Shown: piece by piece, positions 34,464 through 43,010 of the stretch
How positions within the stretch are numbered: the stretch's first letter is position 1
Layout: each line of letters opens with the position of its first letter
DNA from: Patescibacteria group bacterium
GTDB taxonomy: Bacteria > Patescibacteriota > Microgenomatia > UBA8517
Assembly (NCBI GenBank): GCA_035549555.1
Contig: DASZQR010000010.1
Location: 744,001 to 808,000 of the forward strand
Reading direction: 5' to 3'
DNA length: 64,000 bases
The notes under the pieces: generated by a model
What the model saw: the letters and a program-made list of their open reading frames with translations, nothing else
Databases searched by the model: none
Told to the model about the DNA's origin: nothing
Program-made: the position numbers and the translations under genes

Positions 34464-36139
34464 TGAAATTTAATGAATTTTCAAAATATCTCGAGAAATT
34501 AGAAGAAACTTCTTCCAGATTAAAAATTACGGATATATTAGCAGATCTTTTAAAAAAATCTGACAAAAATGAAATCGATAAGGTTATATACTTATCGCTT
34601 GGCATTTTAGCGCCAAGTTTCAGAGGAATTGTTTTTAATGCTGCAGACCAGATGATAATTAGAAGTATCTCCTTGGCATTTAATGAAAAAATAGAAAAAG
34701 TTAAAGATGAATATAAAAAGCTTGGAGATCTTGGTCTAGTATCAGAAAAACTTTCCAAAAATAAAGATAGTGGTTTAAGCGTTTCAGAGGTGTTCAACCG
34801 ATTGCGCGAAGCGGCAATCGAAGAAGGAGTTGGTAGTCAGGAAAGACGTGTTAATAAAATTGCAGATATTCTAAAATCAGTTGATCCGCTTTCCGCAAAG
34901 TTTATTACTAGAATTCCTCTTGGAAAACTAAGATTAGGTTTTTCAGAAAAAACAATTATTGATGCTCTTGCCATTAGTAAGTTTGGTGACAAATCCAAAA
35001 AGTCACGCCTTGTAAAAGCTTTTGAAGTCATGCCCGATATTGGTTTGATTGCAAAAGAACTGCCAATGCACCCATCTCCCAAAATTGGTATTCCAGTTTC
35101 TCCCATGCTTGCTCAAAGATTAAATAGTCCACGGGAAATGTTGGAAAAAATGGGAGAAGTGGCAGTTGAGCCAAAATTTGACGGGCTTCGTGTCCAAATC
35201 CATTTTAAAGATGGCGAGTACTTTGCGTTCACTAGAAATCTTCATAATATTTCTCTAATGTTTCCAGAATTAGCAAACCTAAGTAAACATTTAAAAGCAA
35301 AGGAGGTAATTTTGGATTCTGAAGGAATTGGTATCGATGAAGAAACAAAAAAGATTTTAGATTTTCAGACAATAATGACTCGTCGCCGCAAACACGATAT
35401 TGCAGAAATTGCAACAAAAATTCCTGCCAATTTTTATTGTTTTGATATTTTATATAAAGATGGCGTTAATTTAATGGACAAACCATATTTAGAAAGGCGA
35501 AAAATCCTAAGAGATACAGTTAAATCAGGCGAATTATTAAAAGTCGATGAAGAAATAACAACAACAGATCCAAAAGAAATCGCAAAATTGCACGAAGATT
35601 ATATTAAAAAAGGATTAGAGGGAATTATGGTCAAAAAAGCAGATAGCACATATGTTCCAGGCCGTACAGGTTGGCGATGGGTAAAAATGAAGCAGGCCGA
35701 GTCTGCTCAAGGTAAACTATCAGATACTGTTGATTGCGTTGTCATGGGTTACACAGTCGGAAAAGGGAAAAGAGCAGGTTTTGGTATTGGCCAATTTTTA
35801 GTAGGAATTTTAGATGGTGACAAGATTAAAACTATCACAAAAGTTGGAACTGGTTTAACAGACGAACAGTTTAAAGAACTAAAAACCAGATTGGAAAAGT
35901 TAGTAGTAAAAGACAAACCAAAAGAATATGAGGTAAATAAAATACTGGAGCCAGATTATTTTGTCGAGCCAAAAGTGGTTGTTGAAATTGCAGCCGATGA
36001 TTTAACAATTAGTCCAAATCACACAAGTAAGTATGCTCTTCGTTTCCCTCGCCTCGTCAACTTTCGTGATGACAAAGAAGTGAAAGATGCAACTACATTA
36101 AAAGAAGTTGAAAGTTTATACAAACTTCAAAAGAAATAA
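34463..36139 (+). CDS. lig: ATP-dependent DNA ligase, archaeal type
   Basis: 558 aa. Seals nicks using ATP through a Lys-AMP intermediate. The N-terminal DNA-binding domain (1-220) is followed by nucleotidyltransferase motif I EPKFDGLRVQ (Lys238), motif III around FYCFDILYKDG, motif IV GLEGIMVKK and motif V WRWVKMKQ, then an OB-fold (VDCVVMGYTVGKGKRAGFG). Most bacteria replicate with NAD-dependent LigA; this resembles archaeal Lig1. Whether it is the main ligase cannot be told from this window. Confidence 0.94.
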   Translation: MKFNEFSKYLEKLEETSSRLKITDILADLLKKSDKNEIDKVIYLSLGILAPSFRGIVFNAADQMIIRSISLAFNEKIEKVKDEYKKLGDLGLVSEKLSKNKDSGLSVSEVFNRLREAAIEEGVGSQERRVNKIADILKSVDPLSAKFITRIPLGKLRLGFSEKTIIDALAISKFGDKSKKSRLVKAFEVMPDIGLIAKELPMHPSPKIGIPVSPMLAQRLNSPREMLEKMGEVAVEPKFDGLRVQIHFKDGEYFAFTRNLHNISLMFPELANLSKHLKAKEVILDSEGIGIDEETKKILDFQTIMTRRRKHDIAEIATKIPANFYCFDILYKDGVNLMDKPYLERRKILRDTVKSGELLKVDEEITTTDPKEIAKLHEDYIKKGLEGIMVKKADSTYVPGRTGWRWVKMKQAESAQGKLSDTVDCVVMGYTVGKGKRAGFGIGQFLVGILDGDKIKTITKVGTGLTDEQFKELKTRLEKLVVKDKPKEYEVNKILEPDYFVEPKVVVEIAADDLTISPNHTSKYALRFPRLVNFRDDKEVKDATTLKEVESLYKLQKK

Positions 36140-36613
36140 TCAGCCTAATCTCTCCGAACCACCAATTGTTCCATTTCGTCTTATTTCATCAATAATATAC
36201 AAATTTCCTTCGTCAGAATCCGCTTCTAACATTTCTTCTATAGTGGTGAATATTAAATCTGCAATATCTCTTCTTCCTAAATTAAGTAAGTCGTGATTTT
36301 TCGCCAGTCCGCCAATCGGTAAATAATTTATATCATTTTTTATTCTTTCTCGTGCTCCATTAGCACTTTCTGCAATCTGTATGTTTTTGGTAAAACTACC
36401 ATCAGTAGAATTTATAGAATTAAGCTCGTTCCAGCTCTCACTTACAGATAAATATCCATCTCTACTAATTTTTATACAACCACCACCATAAAGATTGATA
36501 TAATTTTTTAAAGTATGCTTGGTAATTCCAAATTTATTACAAACATCTTCTACTAACTCTCCATTGTATAAGCCAATATTTGCCACAAACATGGCTTTTT
36601 TAGAATTCTTCAT
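36140..36613 (-). CDS. Hypothetical protein with helix-turn-helix-like N-terminus
   Basis: 157 aa. Residues about 14-38 read NGELVEDVCNKFGITKHTLKNY, which fits a helix-turn-helix; the rest is helical and acidic (FTTIEEMLEADSDEGNLYIIDEIRR). A DNA-binding role is inference. On its strand TATAAT ends 6 bp before the ATG, a clear leaderless promoter. It converges on the ligase gene with no gap. Confidence 0.6.
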   Translation of the reverse strand: MKNSKKAMFVANIGLYNGELVEDVCNKFGITKHTLKNYINLYGGGCIKISRDGYLSVSESWNELNSINSTDGSFTKNIQIAESANGARERIKNDINYLPIGGLAKNHDLLNLGRRDIADLIFTTIEEMLEADSDEGNLYIIDEIRRNGTIGGSERLG

Positions 36614-36683
36614 GTTGAAATTATATCACGTTTTTTTATTCTTCCTCTTGACCAACCAACATTCAAGTCATTATTATTAAGTC

Positions 36684-37016
36684 ATGGCAGCAAACCCAAC
36701 AGGTTTAGGTAAAAACGAAGAAGCAGCACTTAGCTACATTATCCCTCTTCTTGGCGGAATAGCATTTTTAATGATCGAAAAAGATAAATACGTCAGGTTT
36801 CACGCTATGCAATCAATCGTTTTCTGGGTTGCAACTACTTTAATTTGGATGGTTCTTGGATTTACAATTATTCTCTTATTTTTCGCTCCAATTTTCTTTA
36901 TTGCAGCATTTATTCTTTGGTTAGTCTTGGTTTACAAGGCCTGGCAAGGAGAGGAATGGGAAATCCCAGTTTTGGGAAAATTTGCTCGTCAGTTTCTCTC
37001 AAAAGTTAACAATTAA
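36684..37016 (+). CDS. DUF4870/Tic20-like membrane protein
   Basis: 110 aa, three membrane segments. NEEAALSYIIPLLGGIAFLMIEKDKYVRFHAMQSIVFW is the family hallmark (conserved RFHAxQ after the first hairpin), and the C-terminus YKAWQGEEWEIPVLG fits. Function unknown. TTGACC (36648-36653), 18 bp spacer and TATTAT (36672-36677) with 6 bp to the ATG form a full promoter. Confidence 0.85.
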   Translation: MAANPTGLGKNEEAALSYIIPLLGGIAFLMIEKDKYVRFHAMQSIVFWVATTLIWMVLGFTIILLFFAPIFFIAAFILWLVLVYKAWQGEEWEIPVLGKFARQFLSKVNN

Positions 37017-37876
37017 AGTTCTTCAAGGTACTGTTTCTTTCCTGTTTCTTTTATCTCAACAAGTTCCAAATAGCGCTCTGTTGTAGAAAGTCTTTTGTGT
37101 CCTGCAACTTGACTTATAGTAACCAAATCAACTCCGCGCTTTAAGTTTTCAATAATAAAAGTTGTTCTTAAGTCATTTACTGAAAATTTTCCAATTCCAG
37201 CTTTTTGAATATATCTGTCAACCGAAGCGCGAATATTCCTGATAGCAAGTTGCTTCCCGTTTTTGCTTATAAAAACAAAAGTAGAATCTTTTGGAACTTC
37301 AATTAAATAGTTTGTTAATGCCATTTTTGCAAGTTTATTTAAAGGCACGTTTCTGGTTGGTTGTGTTGCGTATGCTTCAATAGTTATCTCTGCATCTTTA
37401 ACGTTTGCAACTTTTAAGTTTGCGACCTCTGAAATACGAAGTCCTGTTTGTAAAATAAGTTCTACAATTGTTGCAATTCGTCTGTCTGCTCGTACTACAT
37501 CTCGAAGTGCTCTATACTCAAGTTCACTCAAAAACTTTGGATTACTTACAGTTAATTTTGGATGAGTTACTTCTTTGCTTGGGTCAACCAAAATTATTTG
37601 TTTCTCAACCATCCACCTAAAAAAGGTCTTTACAGCGTTTAATTTTCGGCTTGTAGATTTTGGTGTATATTTTTGTGAAAGCAAATAATCCCTAAATCCT
37701 TCAATATCCTCTTTTTTAACATTTTCAGGCATAGCCTTATTCTTTTCAGTCAAATAATTAATTAACTGGTCAAGGTCTGCTCTGTAAGCTAAAATAGTAG
37801 CAGGTGATCGATGTTTCTCTTTTAAATCATCGATAAATTTAGGTAATATATTATTAATAGGCTCTGTGTTCGCCAT
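37013..37876 (-). CDS. Tyrosine recombinase, XerC/XerD-like
   Basis: 287 aa. N-terminal SAM-like core-binding domain (KHRSPATILAYRADLDQLINYL), then the catalytic domain with TGLRISEVANLK (first Arg), FVFISKNGKQL, FSVNDLRTTFI (second Arg; the box II His is Asn), VAGHKRLSTTERY (His and nucleophile Tyr). It probably resolves chromosome dimers, or integrates an element; no attachment site is visible. It diverges from the FtsB-like gene across just 18 bp. Confidence 0.9.
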   Translation of the reverse strand: MANTEPINNILPKFIDDLKEKHRSPATILAYRADLDQLINYLTEKNKAMPENVKKEDIEGFRDYLLSQKYTPKSTSRKLNAVKTFFRWMVEKQIILVDPSKEVTHPKLTVSNPKFLSELEYRALRDVVRADRRIATIVELILQTGLRISEVANLKVANVKDAEITIEAYATQPTRNVPLNKLAKMALTNYLIEVPKDSTFVFISKNGKQLAIRNIRASVDRYIQKAGIGKFSVNDLRTTFIIENLKRGVDLVTISQVAGHKRLSTTERYLELVEIKETGKKQYLEEL

Positions 37877-37894
37877 ATCCTATATATTAGCACA

Positions 37895-38260
37895 ATGTTA
37901 ACCAGAATCAAATCATTATTACAAGTTTTATCGCTTTTTTTAGCCGTTTTATTGGCTTTTTCTCTTATCAAAAGTATTGTAAAAATCACTGGTTCTGGAA
38001 GTAAAATAACTGATGAAGAAGTAAAAGTAATAGCACTCCAAAAGCAAAACGAAATTTTAAATAGTGAGCTTCAAAGCGTCCAAACCCCGCAATTTATCGA
38101 AAGTCAAGCTCGGGATAAACTTGGTTTAGCCAAAAAAGGGGAAATTGTAGTGGTTCTTCCCGATGAAAATAGTCTCAAAGCTCTTGCCCCAAAAGTAGAA
38201 GTTAAGACTTATTCTCTCCCAGATCCAGTTTGGCGTGATTGGTTGAAGCTATTTTTGTGA
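37895..38260 (+). CDS. FtsB/DivIC-like cell-division protein
   Basis: 121 aa. One N-terminal membrane segment (about 9-27), a coiled coil (EEVKVIALQKQNEILNSELQSV), then IESQARDKLGLAKKGEIVVVLP, the septum-formation initiator signature. FtsB-type proteins link the early divisome to wall synthesis outside the membrane. TATATT at 37883-37888 ends 6 bp before the ATG. Confidence 0.85.
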   Translation: MLTRIKSLLQVLSLFLAVLLAFSLIKSIVKITGSGSKITDEEVKVIALQKQNEILNSELQSVQTPQFIESQARDKLGLAKKGEIVVVLPDENSLKALAPKVEVKTYSLPDPVWRDWLKLFL

Positions 38261-38275
38261 TATAATACGCTCACA

Positions 38276-38344
38276 TGCGGGGTAGTGTACAGTGCACGGG
38301 AGGCTCATAATCTCTCAGGCTAGGCGCAACTCCTAGCCCCGCAA
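38276..38344 (+). tRNA. Unusual tRNA with anticodon CAU (initiator-like acceptor stem)
   Basis: Acceptor TGCGGGG pairs with CCCCGCA over 7 bp, as in initiator tRNAs; D stem GTGT/GCAC with a 5-nt loop ACAGT that lacks the GG pair; anticodon stem GGAGG/TCTCT with loop CTCATAA, anticodon CAT; T stem CTAGG/CCTAG with loop CGCAACT instead of TTCRANY; CCA not encoded. The three G:C pairs typical of initiator anticodon stems are absent. TATAAT at 38261-38266 gives a start 8-10 bp before the tRNA, so it is probably transcribed. Identity (fMet, Met or Ile) is uncertain. Confidence 0.6.
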
Positions 38345-38349
38345 CACGA

Positions 38350-38802
38350 ATGATTGAGGTGAAAGAACTTAAAAAAGGTGAGGACTTCATAGGAAATTGC
38401 GTAGTTTTTTTCTGCCATGATGGCAAAGGAAACGTCGTTATGTCAAAAAGAGGACAAAACGCAAGAGACGAAAAAGGAGTATGGGATATTGGCGGCGGTG
38501 GAATTGAATTTGGTGATACCGTTGAAAATACCTTAAGACAAGAAATACAACAAGAATATGGCACAGATGTTTTGGATTACGAATTTTTAGGATATAGAGA
38601 TGTTCATAGAATTAATAACAATAAACCAACTCATTGGATTGCTTTAGATTTTAAAGTTCTAATCGATCCTTCAAAAGTAAAAAATGGCGAACCGCATAAA
38701 TTTGATGACGTAAAAATGTTTTCTGTTAAAGATTTACCAAAAGAAATTCATTCTCAATTTCCACTGTTCCTTAAACTTTATAAAGAAAAGTTAGGAATTT
38801 AA
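38350..38802 (+). CDS. NUDIX hydrolase
   Basis: 150 aa. The Nudix box reads GGGIEFGDTVENTLRQEIQQE (split over residues about 55-76), with Asp at the first variable Glu and the RxExxxE core kept. It hydrolyses a nucleoside diphosphate linked to another group; the substrate is unknown. It starts 5 bp after the CAU tRNA, so its mRNA start may come from tRNA processing. Confidence 0.9.
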   Translation: MIEVKELKKGEDFIGNCVVFFCHDGKGNVVMSKRGQNARDEKGVWDIGGGGIEFGDTVENTLRQEIQQEYGTDVLDYEFLGYRDVHRINNNKPTHWIALDFKVLIDPSKVKNGEPHKFDDVKMFSVKDLPKEIHSQFPLFLKLYKEKLGI

Positions 38803-38829
38803 CTCTTTTTTTAGTAAAATACGCTTATT

Positions 38830-38902
38830 GCCAACGTAGCTCAGTGGTTAGAGCACAGCATTCATAACGCTGCGGTCGGTAGTCCGATTCTACCCGTTGG
38901 CA
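38830..38902 (+). tRNA. tRNA-Met (anticodon CAU)
   Basis: Acceptor GCCAACG/CGTTGGC; D stem GCTC/GAGC with loop AGTGGTTA; anticodon stem CAGCA/CGCTG (one A-C mismatch next to the loop) with loop TTCATAA, anticodon CAT; T stem GGTAG/CTACC with loop TCCGATT; discriminator A; CCA not encoded. TAAAAT at 38815-38820 is the likely -10. It is elongator Met-like, but a tRNA-Ile awaiting lysidine cannot be excluded. Confidence 0.85.
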
Positions 38903-38941
38903 CTATTTGATTTCAGTAAAATAAATTCTATACTTCAACTA

Positions 38942-39226
38942 ATGTCACCAAGTATTAACGATTTTTTAGAAAGCGAAACAATTAAACCTAAAAAAGGGAC
39001 ACAATTTGTCTTTTCAAAAGAAGGAGCAGAAAGAATAAACAAAGAATCTCGACTTTTTAATTTCAAAGAAGGAGATAAATTAACATACCCAGCTCTTTCT
39101 AATAATGACGGAAATCACATTTACAGATATTTACAAATGCACCATGAAAGAACCGGTGGTTCGTTGCCGATTTACCGAGACCAAGACTTGTTCGCAAAGA
39201 TGTTGCCGTTTTCTAAAGAAAGATAA
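38942..39226 (+). CDS. Hypothetical protein
   Basis: 94 aa from ATG 38942; an upstream in-frame ATG (38897) lies inside the tRNA and is rejected. Basic, soluble, with FVFSKEGAERINKESRLFNFKEGDKL and YRYLQMHHERTGGSLPIYRD. No family recognised. It lies 36 bp before trpS and may share the tRNA transcript. Confidence 0.55.
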   Translation: MSPSINDFLESETIKPKKGTQFVFSKEGAERINKESRLFNFKEGDKLTYPALSNNDGNHIYRYLQMHHERTGGSLPIYRDQDLFAKMLPFSKER

Positions 39227-39262
39227 CTTCCAATTCTTCCTTCAATCAATTACAATCAGGTC

Positions 39263-40252
39263 ATGGACAAAATTGTTTTCTCGGGTATTCAGCCATCTGG
39301 AAATCTTCACATTGGAAATTATATCGGCTCTATTAGTCAATGGGTCAAAGGCCAAAATGATGGGTTAAATATTTTTTGCATTGTGGATATGCATGCAATC
39401 ACAGTTCCGCAGGAGCCAGAAAAGTTGCATAGCAAATCTTTAGAATTAGCAAAAATTTATTTGGCATCAGGAATTGATCCGGATAAAAATATTTTATTTC
39501 TTCAATCTCATAACCCGGACCATGCAAATCTTGGTTGGATTCTAAATTGCTTCGTTTCAATGGGCCAACTTAATCGCATGACTCAGTATAAAGACAAAAG
39601 CGAAGGAAAAGATTTTGTAAGCGCTGGACTTTTTGATTATCCAGCCTTAATGGCAGCAGATATTTTGTTGTATGACACGACAGAAGTTCCAGTAGGCGAA
39701 GACCAAAAACAACATGTTGAATTAACAAGAGATATTGCTGAGCGCTTTAATTCAAAGTTCGGTGAAACTTTTGTAATTCCTAAGCCAGTGATTCCGTCCG
39801 CAGGAGGTAGAATCATGAGCTTAGTTGATCCAACTAAAAAAATGAGCAAATCAGATACTAATCCAAATGCAACTATTTATTTATTAGATGATCCATCAAT
39901 TGCAAAGAAAAAAATTATGTCAGCAACAACTGATAGCGATAATCAAATTAAATATAATTGGAAAGAAAAACCGGGAATTTCTAATTTAATAGAAATTATG
40001 AATCAATTATCAGGCCAAAGCATCGAAGAAATTGAAAGTGAATTTGCTGGTAAGTCATATAAAGAATTTAAAGAAGCAGTTTCAATTATTGTTGGCGATT
40101 TTCTTTCAGATTTTCAGGAAAAATACAGTGAATTTGACGATAATAATAAAGTTCTAGAAATATTAAAAGCAGGAAGCGAGAAATCATTTAAACTTTCTCA
40201 TCCAAAATTACAAGAAACATATAAGAAATTAGGTTTTGTCGTTAATAAATAA
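39263..40252 (+). CDS. trpS: Tryptophanyl-tRNA synthetase
   Basis: 329 aa class I synthetase. SGIQPSGNLHIGNYIG holds the HIGH-type motif (HIGN), VDMHAITVPQ and AADILLYD line the substrate pocket, and KKMSKSD is the KMSKS loop. It charges tRNA-Trp. TACAAT at 39251-39256 ends 6 bp before the ATG, indicating a leaderless start. Confidence 0.97.
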   Translation: MDKIVFSGIQPSGNLHIGNYIGSISQWVKGQNDGLNIFCIVDMHAITVPQEPEKLHSKSLELAKIYLASGIDPDKNILFLQSHNPDHANLGWILNCFVSMGQLNRMTQYKDKSEGKDFVSAGLFDYPALMAADILLYDTTEVPVGEDQKQHVELTRDIAERFNSKFGETFVIPKPVIPSAGGRIMSLVDPTKKMSKSDTNPNATIYLLDDPSIAKKKIMSATTDSDNQIKYNWKEKPGISNLIEIMNQLSGQSIEEIESEFAGKSYKEFKEAVSIIVGDFLSDFQEKYSEFDDNNKVLEILKAGSEKSFKLSHPKLQETYKKLGFVVNK

Positions 40253-40253
40253 T

Positions 40254-40604
40254 ATGGATCACATTACAATTCAGGATTTTGGCAAAGTTGATATTAGAAT
40301 TGGAACTGTAAAAAAAGCAGAAGTGCCAGAGTGGTCTCATTGGGTAATAAAGCTTACAATTGATTTTGGATCAGAAATTGGTGAGAAAATTATTTTTTCT
40401 GGAATTATGAAGTTTTATAAAGCCAAAGATTTGGAAAATAAACAATTTCCATTTGTTGTAAATTTAGTTCCCAAAAAGATAGGACCGCAAGGAGATTATA
40501 GTAATGGAATGCTCATGGCAGTCTCTACTGGCGAGACAGAAGAAGACAAACCAGCTTTATTTAATCTAAAAGAAAAAGTGGAAAACGGCAGTAAAGTACT
40601 CTAA
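40254..40604 (+). CDS. Stand-alone tRNA-binding domain protein (CsaA-like)
   Basis: 116 aa from ATG 40254; the frame is open further upstream but only from a TTG inside trpS. ITIQDFGKVDIRIGTVKKAEV and FPFVVNLVPKKIGPQGDYSNGMLMAV match the EMAP/CsaA-type OB fold. Homologues bind tRNA or act as export chaperones. Its position after trpS hints at a tRNA role. Confidence 0.88.
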   Translation: MDHITIQDFGKVDIRIGTVKKAEVPEWSHWVIKLTIDFGSEIGEKIIFSGIMKFYKAKDLENKQFPFVVNLVPKKIGPQGDYSNGMLMAVSTGETEEDKPALFNLKEKVENGSKVL

Positions 40605-40664
40605 CTAGCGCTTGTCTACTTTGTGTGCTAATATAACTCTCGCAAGCTTAGCTTTTAATAAATT

Positions 40665-42557
40665 ATGGAAGACGAAAATAAAAAAAATAATTCAAAAATT
40701 CCCAAGATTCCCCAGAAAGGCATCAAAGTAAAAATAAATTTATTTCGAGTTGGTATTGCAATTTTAATTTTCCTAACGATTGCTCCTTTTGTTTTAGCTT
40801 TTTTCCAGAATCAAATCCAAAGTTCAGAAATTCCTTTATCGGTAGGCTTAGATGATATTAAAGGTGGAAAAGTAAGTAAAGTTGAAGTTGATAATGATAC
40901 TTTAACTTTTGATTACAAAAACGGCAGTACAAAGACTGCAACCAAAGAAGACACAATTAGCTTTACAGAAATTTTAAGCAGAGCAAACATCGATCCTTCA
41001 AGTGTAAATTACACTATTCAAGACCAAACAATAAGTAAAACTCTTGGCGATGTTGCAGGAATTGTTTTACCGGTTTTATTCACAGGCGGAATTATTTATT
41101 TACTTTTTAGAATGCAAACCAGAAATGCAGGAGACATTTTTTCCTTTGGAAGAAGTAAGGCAAAATTATTTGCTAAAGGCAAACAAACTATTACTTTTAA
41201 AGATGTTGCAGGAGTTGATGAAGCCAAAAAAGAATTAGAAGAAATTGTTGATTTTCTAAAACATCCTGCAAAATACCGCGCTATTGGTGCCAGGACTCCA
41301 AAAGGAGTTTTATTATTTGGCCCGGCAGGAGTTGGAAAAACTTTGCTTGCAAGAGCAGTAGCAGGTGAAGCAAATGTTCCGTTTTTCAGCATGGCAGGTT
41401 CTGAATTTATGGAAATGCTTGTTGGAGTTGGTGCAAGCCGCGTTAGAGATTTATTTGCAAATGCCAAAGCAGCTGCTCCTTCTATAATTTTTATCGATGA
41501 AATTGATGCAATTGGCCGTCAACGAGGTCGAAGCGGTTTTGTCGGCGGTCATGATGAAAGAGAACAAACTTTAAATCAAATCTTGGTAGAAATGGACGGC
41601 TTCACTCCAAATGACAATGTTATTGTTATGGCAGCAACCAATCGTGGAGATTTGCTTGATCCGGCGCTTTTAAGGCCTGGCCGTTTTGATAGAAGAATTA
41701 CTCTTGATATGCCAGATAAAGACGGCAGAAAAGCAATTTTGCAAATTCATGCTCGTGGTAAAAAATTTGTCAAAGATATTAATTGGGACAGAATTGCAGA
41801 CCGTACAGTTGGTTTTTCAGGAGCTGATTTGGAAAATATGCTAAATGAAGCAGCAATTGCTGCAGCTCGTGCAGACAAAAAAGAAATTAATATGGAAGAT
41901 GTAGAAGAAGCTGCAACTAAAGTTAAAATGGGCCCAGCGAGGCATCGTCTTCAAAGTGAAGAAGATAGGCGTATTACTGCTTATCATGAAGGCGGCCATG
42001 CTATTGTCACAAATTCAATTCCCAATATGGATCCAGTTCATAGAATTTCAATTGTGGCACGCGGTATGAGTTTAGGTCACACCTTAATTCCGCCAGCAGC
42101 AGATCGCACTCATGAAACTAAAAAACATTTTGAAGCACAGCTTGCAGCAATGATGGGAGGCCGGGCTGCTGAAGAAATTATATTTAACGATATAACTGCA
42201 GGAGCGAGCAATGACATTGAAAATGCCACAAGACTTGCAAGAGCCATGGTCACAGATTTTGGAATGAGCGATTTAGGCCCAATCAATATGGGTGCCCAAA
42301 CAGGTTATGATGACTTTGGAAATGTAAACTGGACCGAAGCTTCAAGTGTTTCACCAGCTATGCAGGAAAAAATTGATTTGGAAGTTAAAAAGTTTATGGA
42401 TACCGCTCATAAAACCGCAGTTGCAGTTTTGAAAAAAGAAAGAAAGAAATTAGACGCAGTTGCTTTAAGCTTATTAAAAGACGAAACTCTAGACCGTGAT
42501 CAATTTGAAAAAATAGTTGGAGATAAAAATAAGTCCAAGGCAGGTGAGAATAAATGA
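40665..42557 (+). CDS. ftsH: ATP-dependent zinc metalloprotease FtsH
   Basis: 630 aa membrane-bound AAA+ protease. Two N-terminal membrane segments (about 27-47 and 126-146) flank a short outer domain; AAA motifs are FGPAGVGKT (Walker A), IIFIDEIDAIGRQRG (Walker B) and the second region of homology ATNRGDLLDPALLRPGRFDR; the protease site is YHEGGHAIV (HExxH). It degrades misfolded membrane and selected soluble proteins. TATAAC at 40632-40637 is the likely -10, so this gene has a leader of about 20 nt. Confidence 0.97.
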   Translation: MEDENKKNNSKIPKIPQKGIKVKINLFRVGIAILIFLTIAPFVLAFFQNQIQSSEIPLSVGLDDIKGGKVSKVEVDNDTLTFDYKNGSTKTATKEDTISFTEILSRANIDPSSVNYTIQDQTISKTLGDVAGIVLPVLFTGGIIYLLFRMQTRNAGDIFSFGRSKAKLFAKGKQTITFKDVAGVDEAKKELEEIVDFLKHPAKYRAIGARTPKGVLLFGPAGVGKTLLARAVAGEANVPFFSMAGSEFMEMLVGVGASRVRDLFANAKAAAPSIIFIDEIDAIGRQRGRSGFVGGHDEREQTLNQILVEMDGFTPNDNVIVMAATNRGDLLDPALLRPGRFDRRITLDMPDKDGRKAILQIHARGKKFVKDINWDRIADRTVGFSGADLENMLNEAAIAAARADKKEINMEDVEEAATKVKMGPARHRLQSEEDRRITAYHEGGHAIVTNSIPNMDPVHRISIVARGMSLGHTLIPPAADRTHETKKHFEAQLAAMMGGRAAEEIIFNDITAGASNDIENATRLARAMVTDFGMSDLGPINMGAQTGYDDFGNVNWTEASSVSPAMQEKIDLEVKKFMDTAHKTAVAVLKKERKKLDAVALSLLKDETLDRDQFEKIVGDKNKSKAGENK

Positions 42558-42581
42558 GTCAAGAATATAATATTCACTATC

Positions 42582-42762
42582 ATGAGCATGTTTTTCAGAT
42601 CAACGAACAAGAAGAAATTCTTTTAAAACAAAAGAATCTGCCAGAGAATTTAGACCTCAAACAACAACACAGGAAGATATAATACAAACTAATTCAGACA
42701 TCTTAATAAATGGAATAGTAAGTTTGTGTAGCAAAGAAATAACTATTGATGGAAAAACATAA
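42582..42762 (+). pseudogene. Small frameshifted gene, or programmed frameshift
   Basis: From ATG 42582 the frame reads MSMFFRSTNKKKFF and stops at TAA 42624-42626; one base on, the next frame continues KTKESAREFRPQTTTQEDI and ends at TAA 42760. Removing one T from the TTTT run at 42621-42624 joins both into a 59-aa protein. A different 42-codon frame (ATG 42554, overlapping the ftsH stop, to 42682) covers part of it. The gene may be broken, misassembled or read by a +1 shift. Confidence 0.4.
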
Positions 42763-42994
42763 ACCATTTAATTTAACAACAGAAAGCGACTTAAAAATTG
42801 CTTTTGATTTTTCTCTTAGACATTTAACCAACCCAGAATACGTCAAAGTAGTTAAAACTTTTCAAAGAGATACCGATGAACAAGACAAAAGACATAATTT
42901 CCAAATAGCACATTCATATCGAATCTGTGCATCAAAAGGAATCGTAATGGGACAAGCAACAAGAAACATTCCTTTTCATGAATTCGTAGAATAA
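42749..42994 (+). CDS. Hypothetical protein
   Basis: 81 aa from ATG 42749, overlapping the end of the frameshifted ORF by 14 bp. Soluble and charged (LKIAFDFSLRHLTNPEYVKVVKTF; DKRHNFQIAHSYRICASKG). No family recognised. Confidence 0.5.
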   Translation: MEKHKPFNLTTESDLKIAFDFSLRHLTNPEYVKVVKTFQRDTDEQDKRHNFQIAHSYRICASKGIVMGQATRNIPFHEFVE

Positions 42995-43010
42995 TTTAAT
43001 TCCTGCCCAA

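Noticed and set aside
38271-38564. Minus-strand frame over the CAU tRNA and NUDIX gene
   Set aside because: Shadow of the NUDIX coding strand; Pro/Ser-rich composition typical of antisense reading.
38897-38941. Upstream start of the 94-aa gene
   Set aside because: ATG 38897 lies in the acceptor stem of tRNA-Met; ATG 38942 is used instead.
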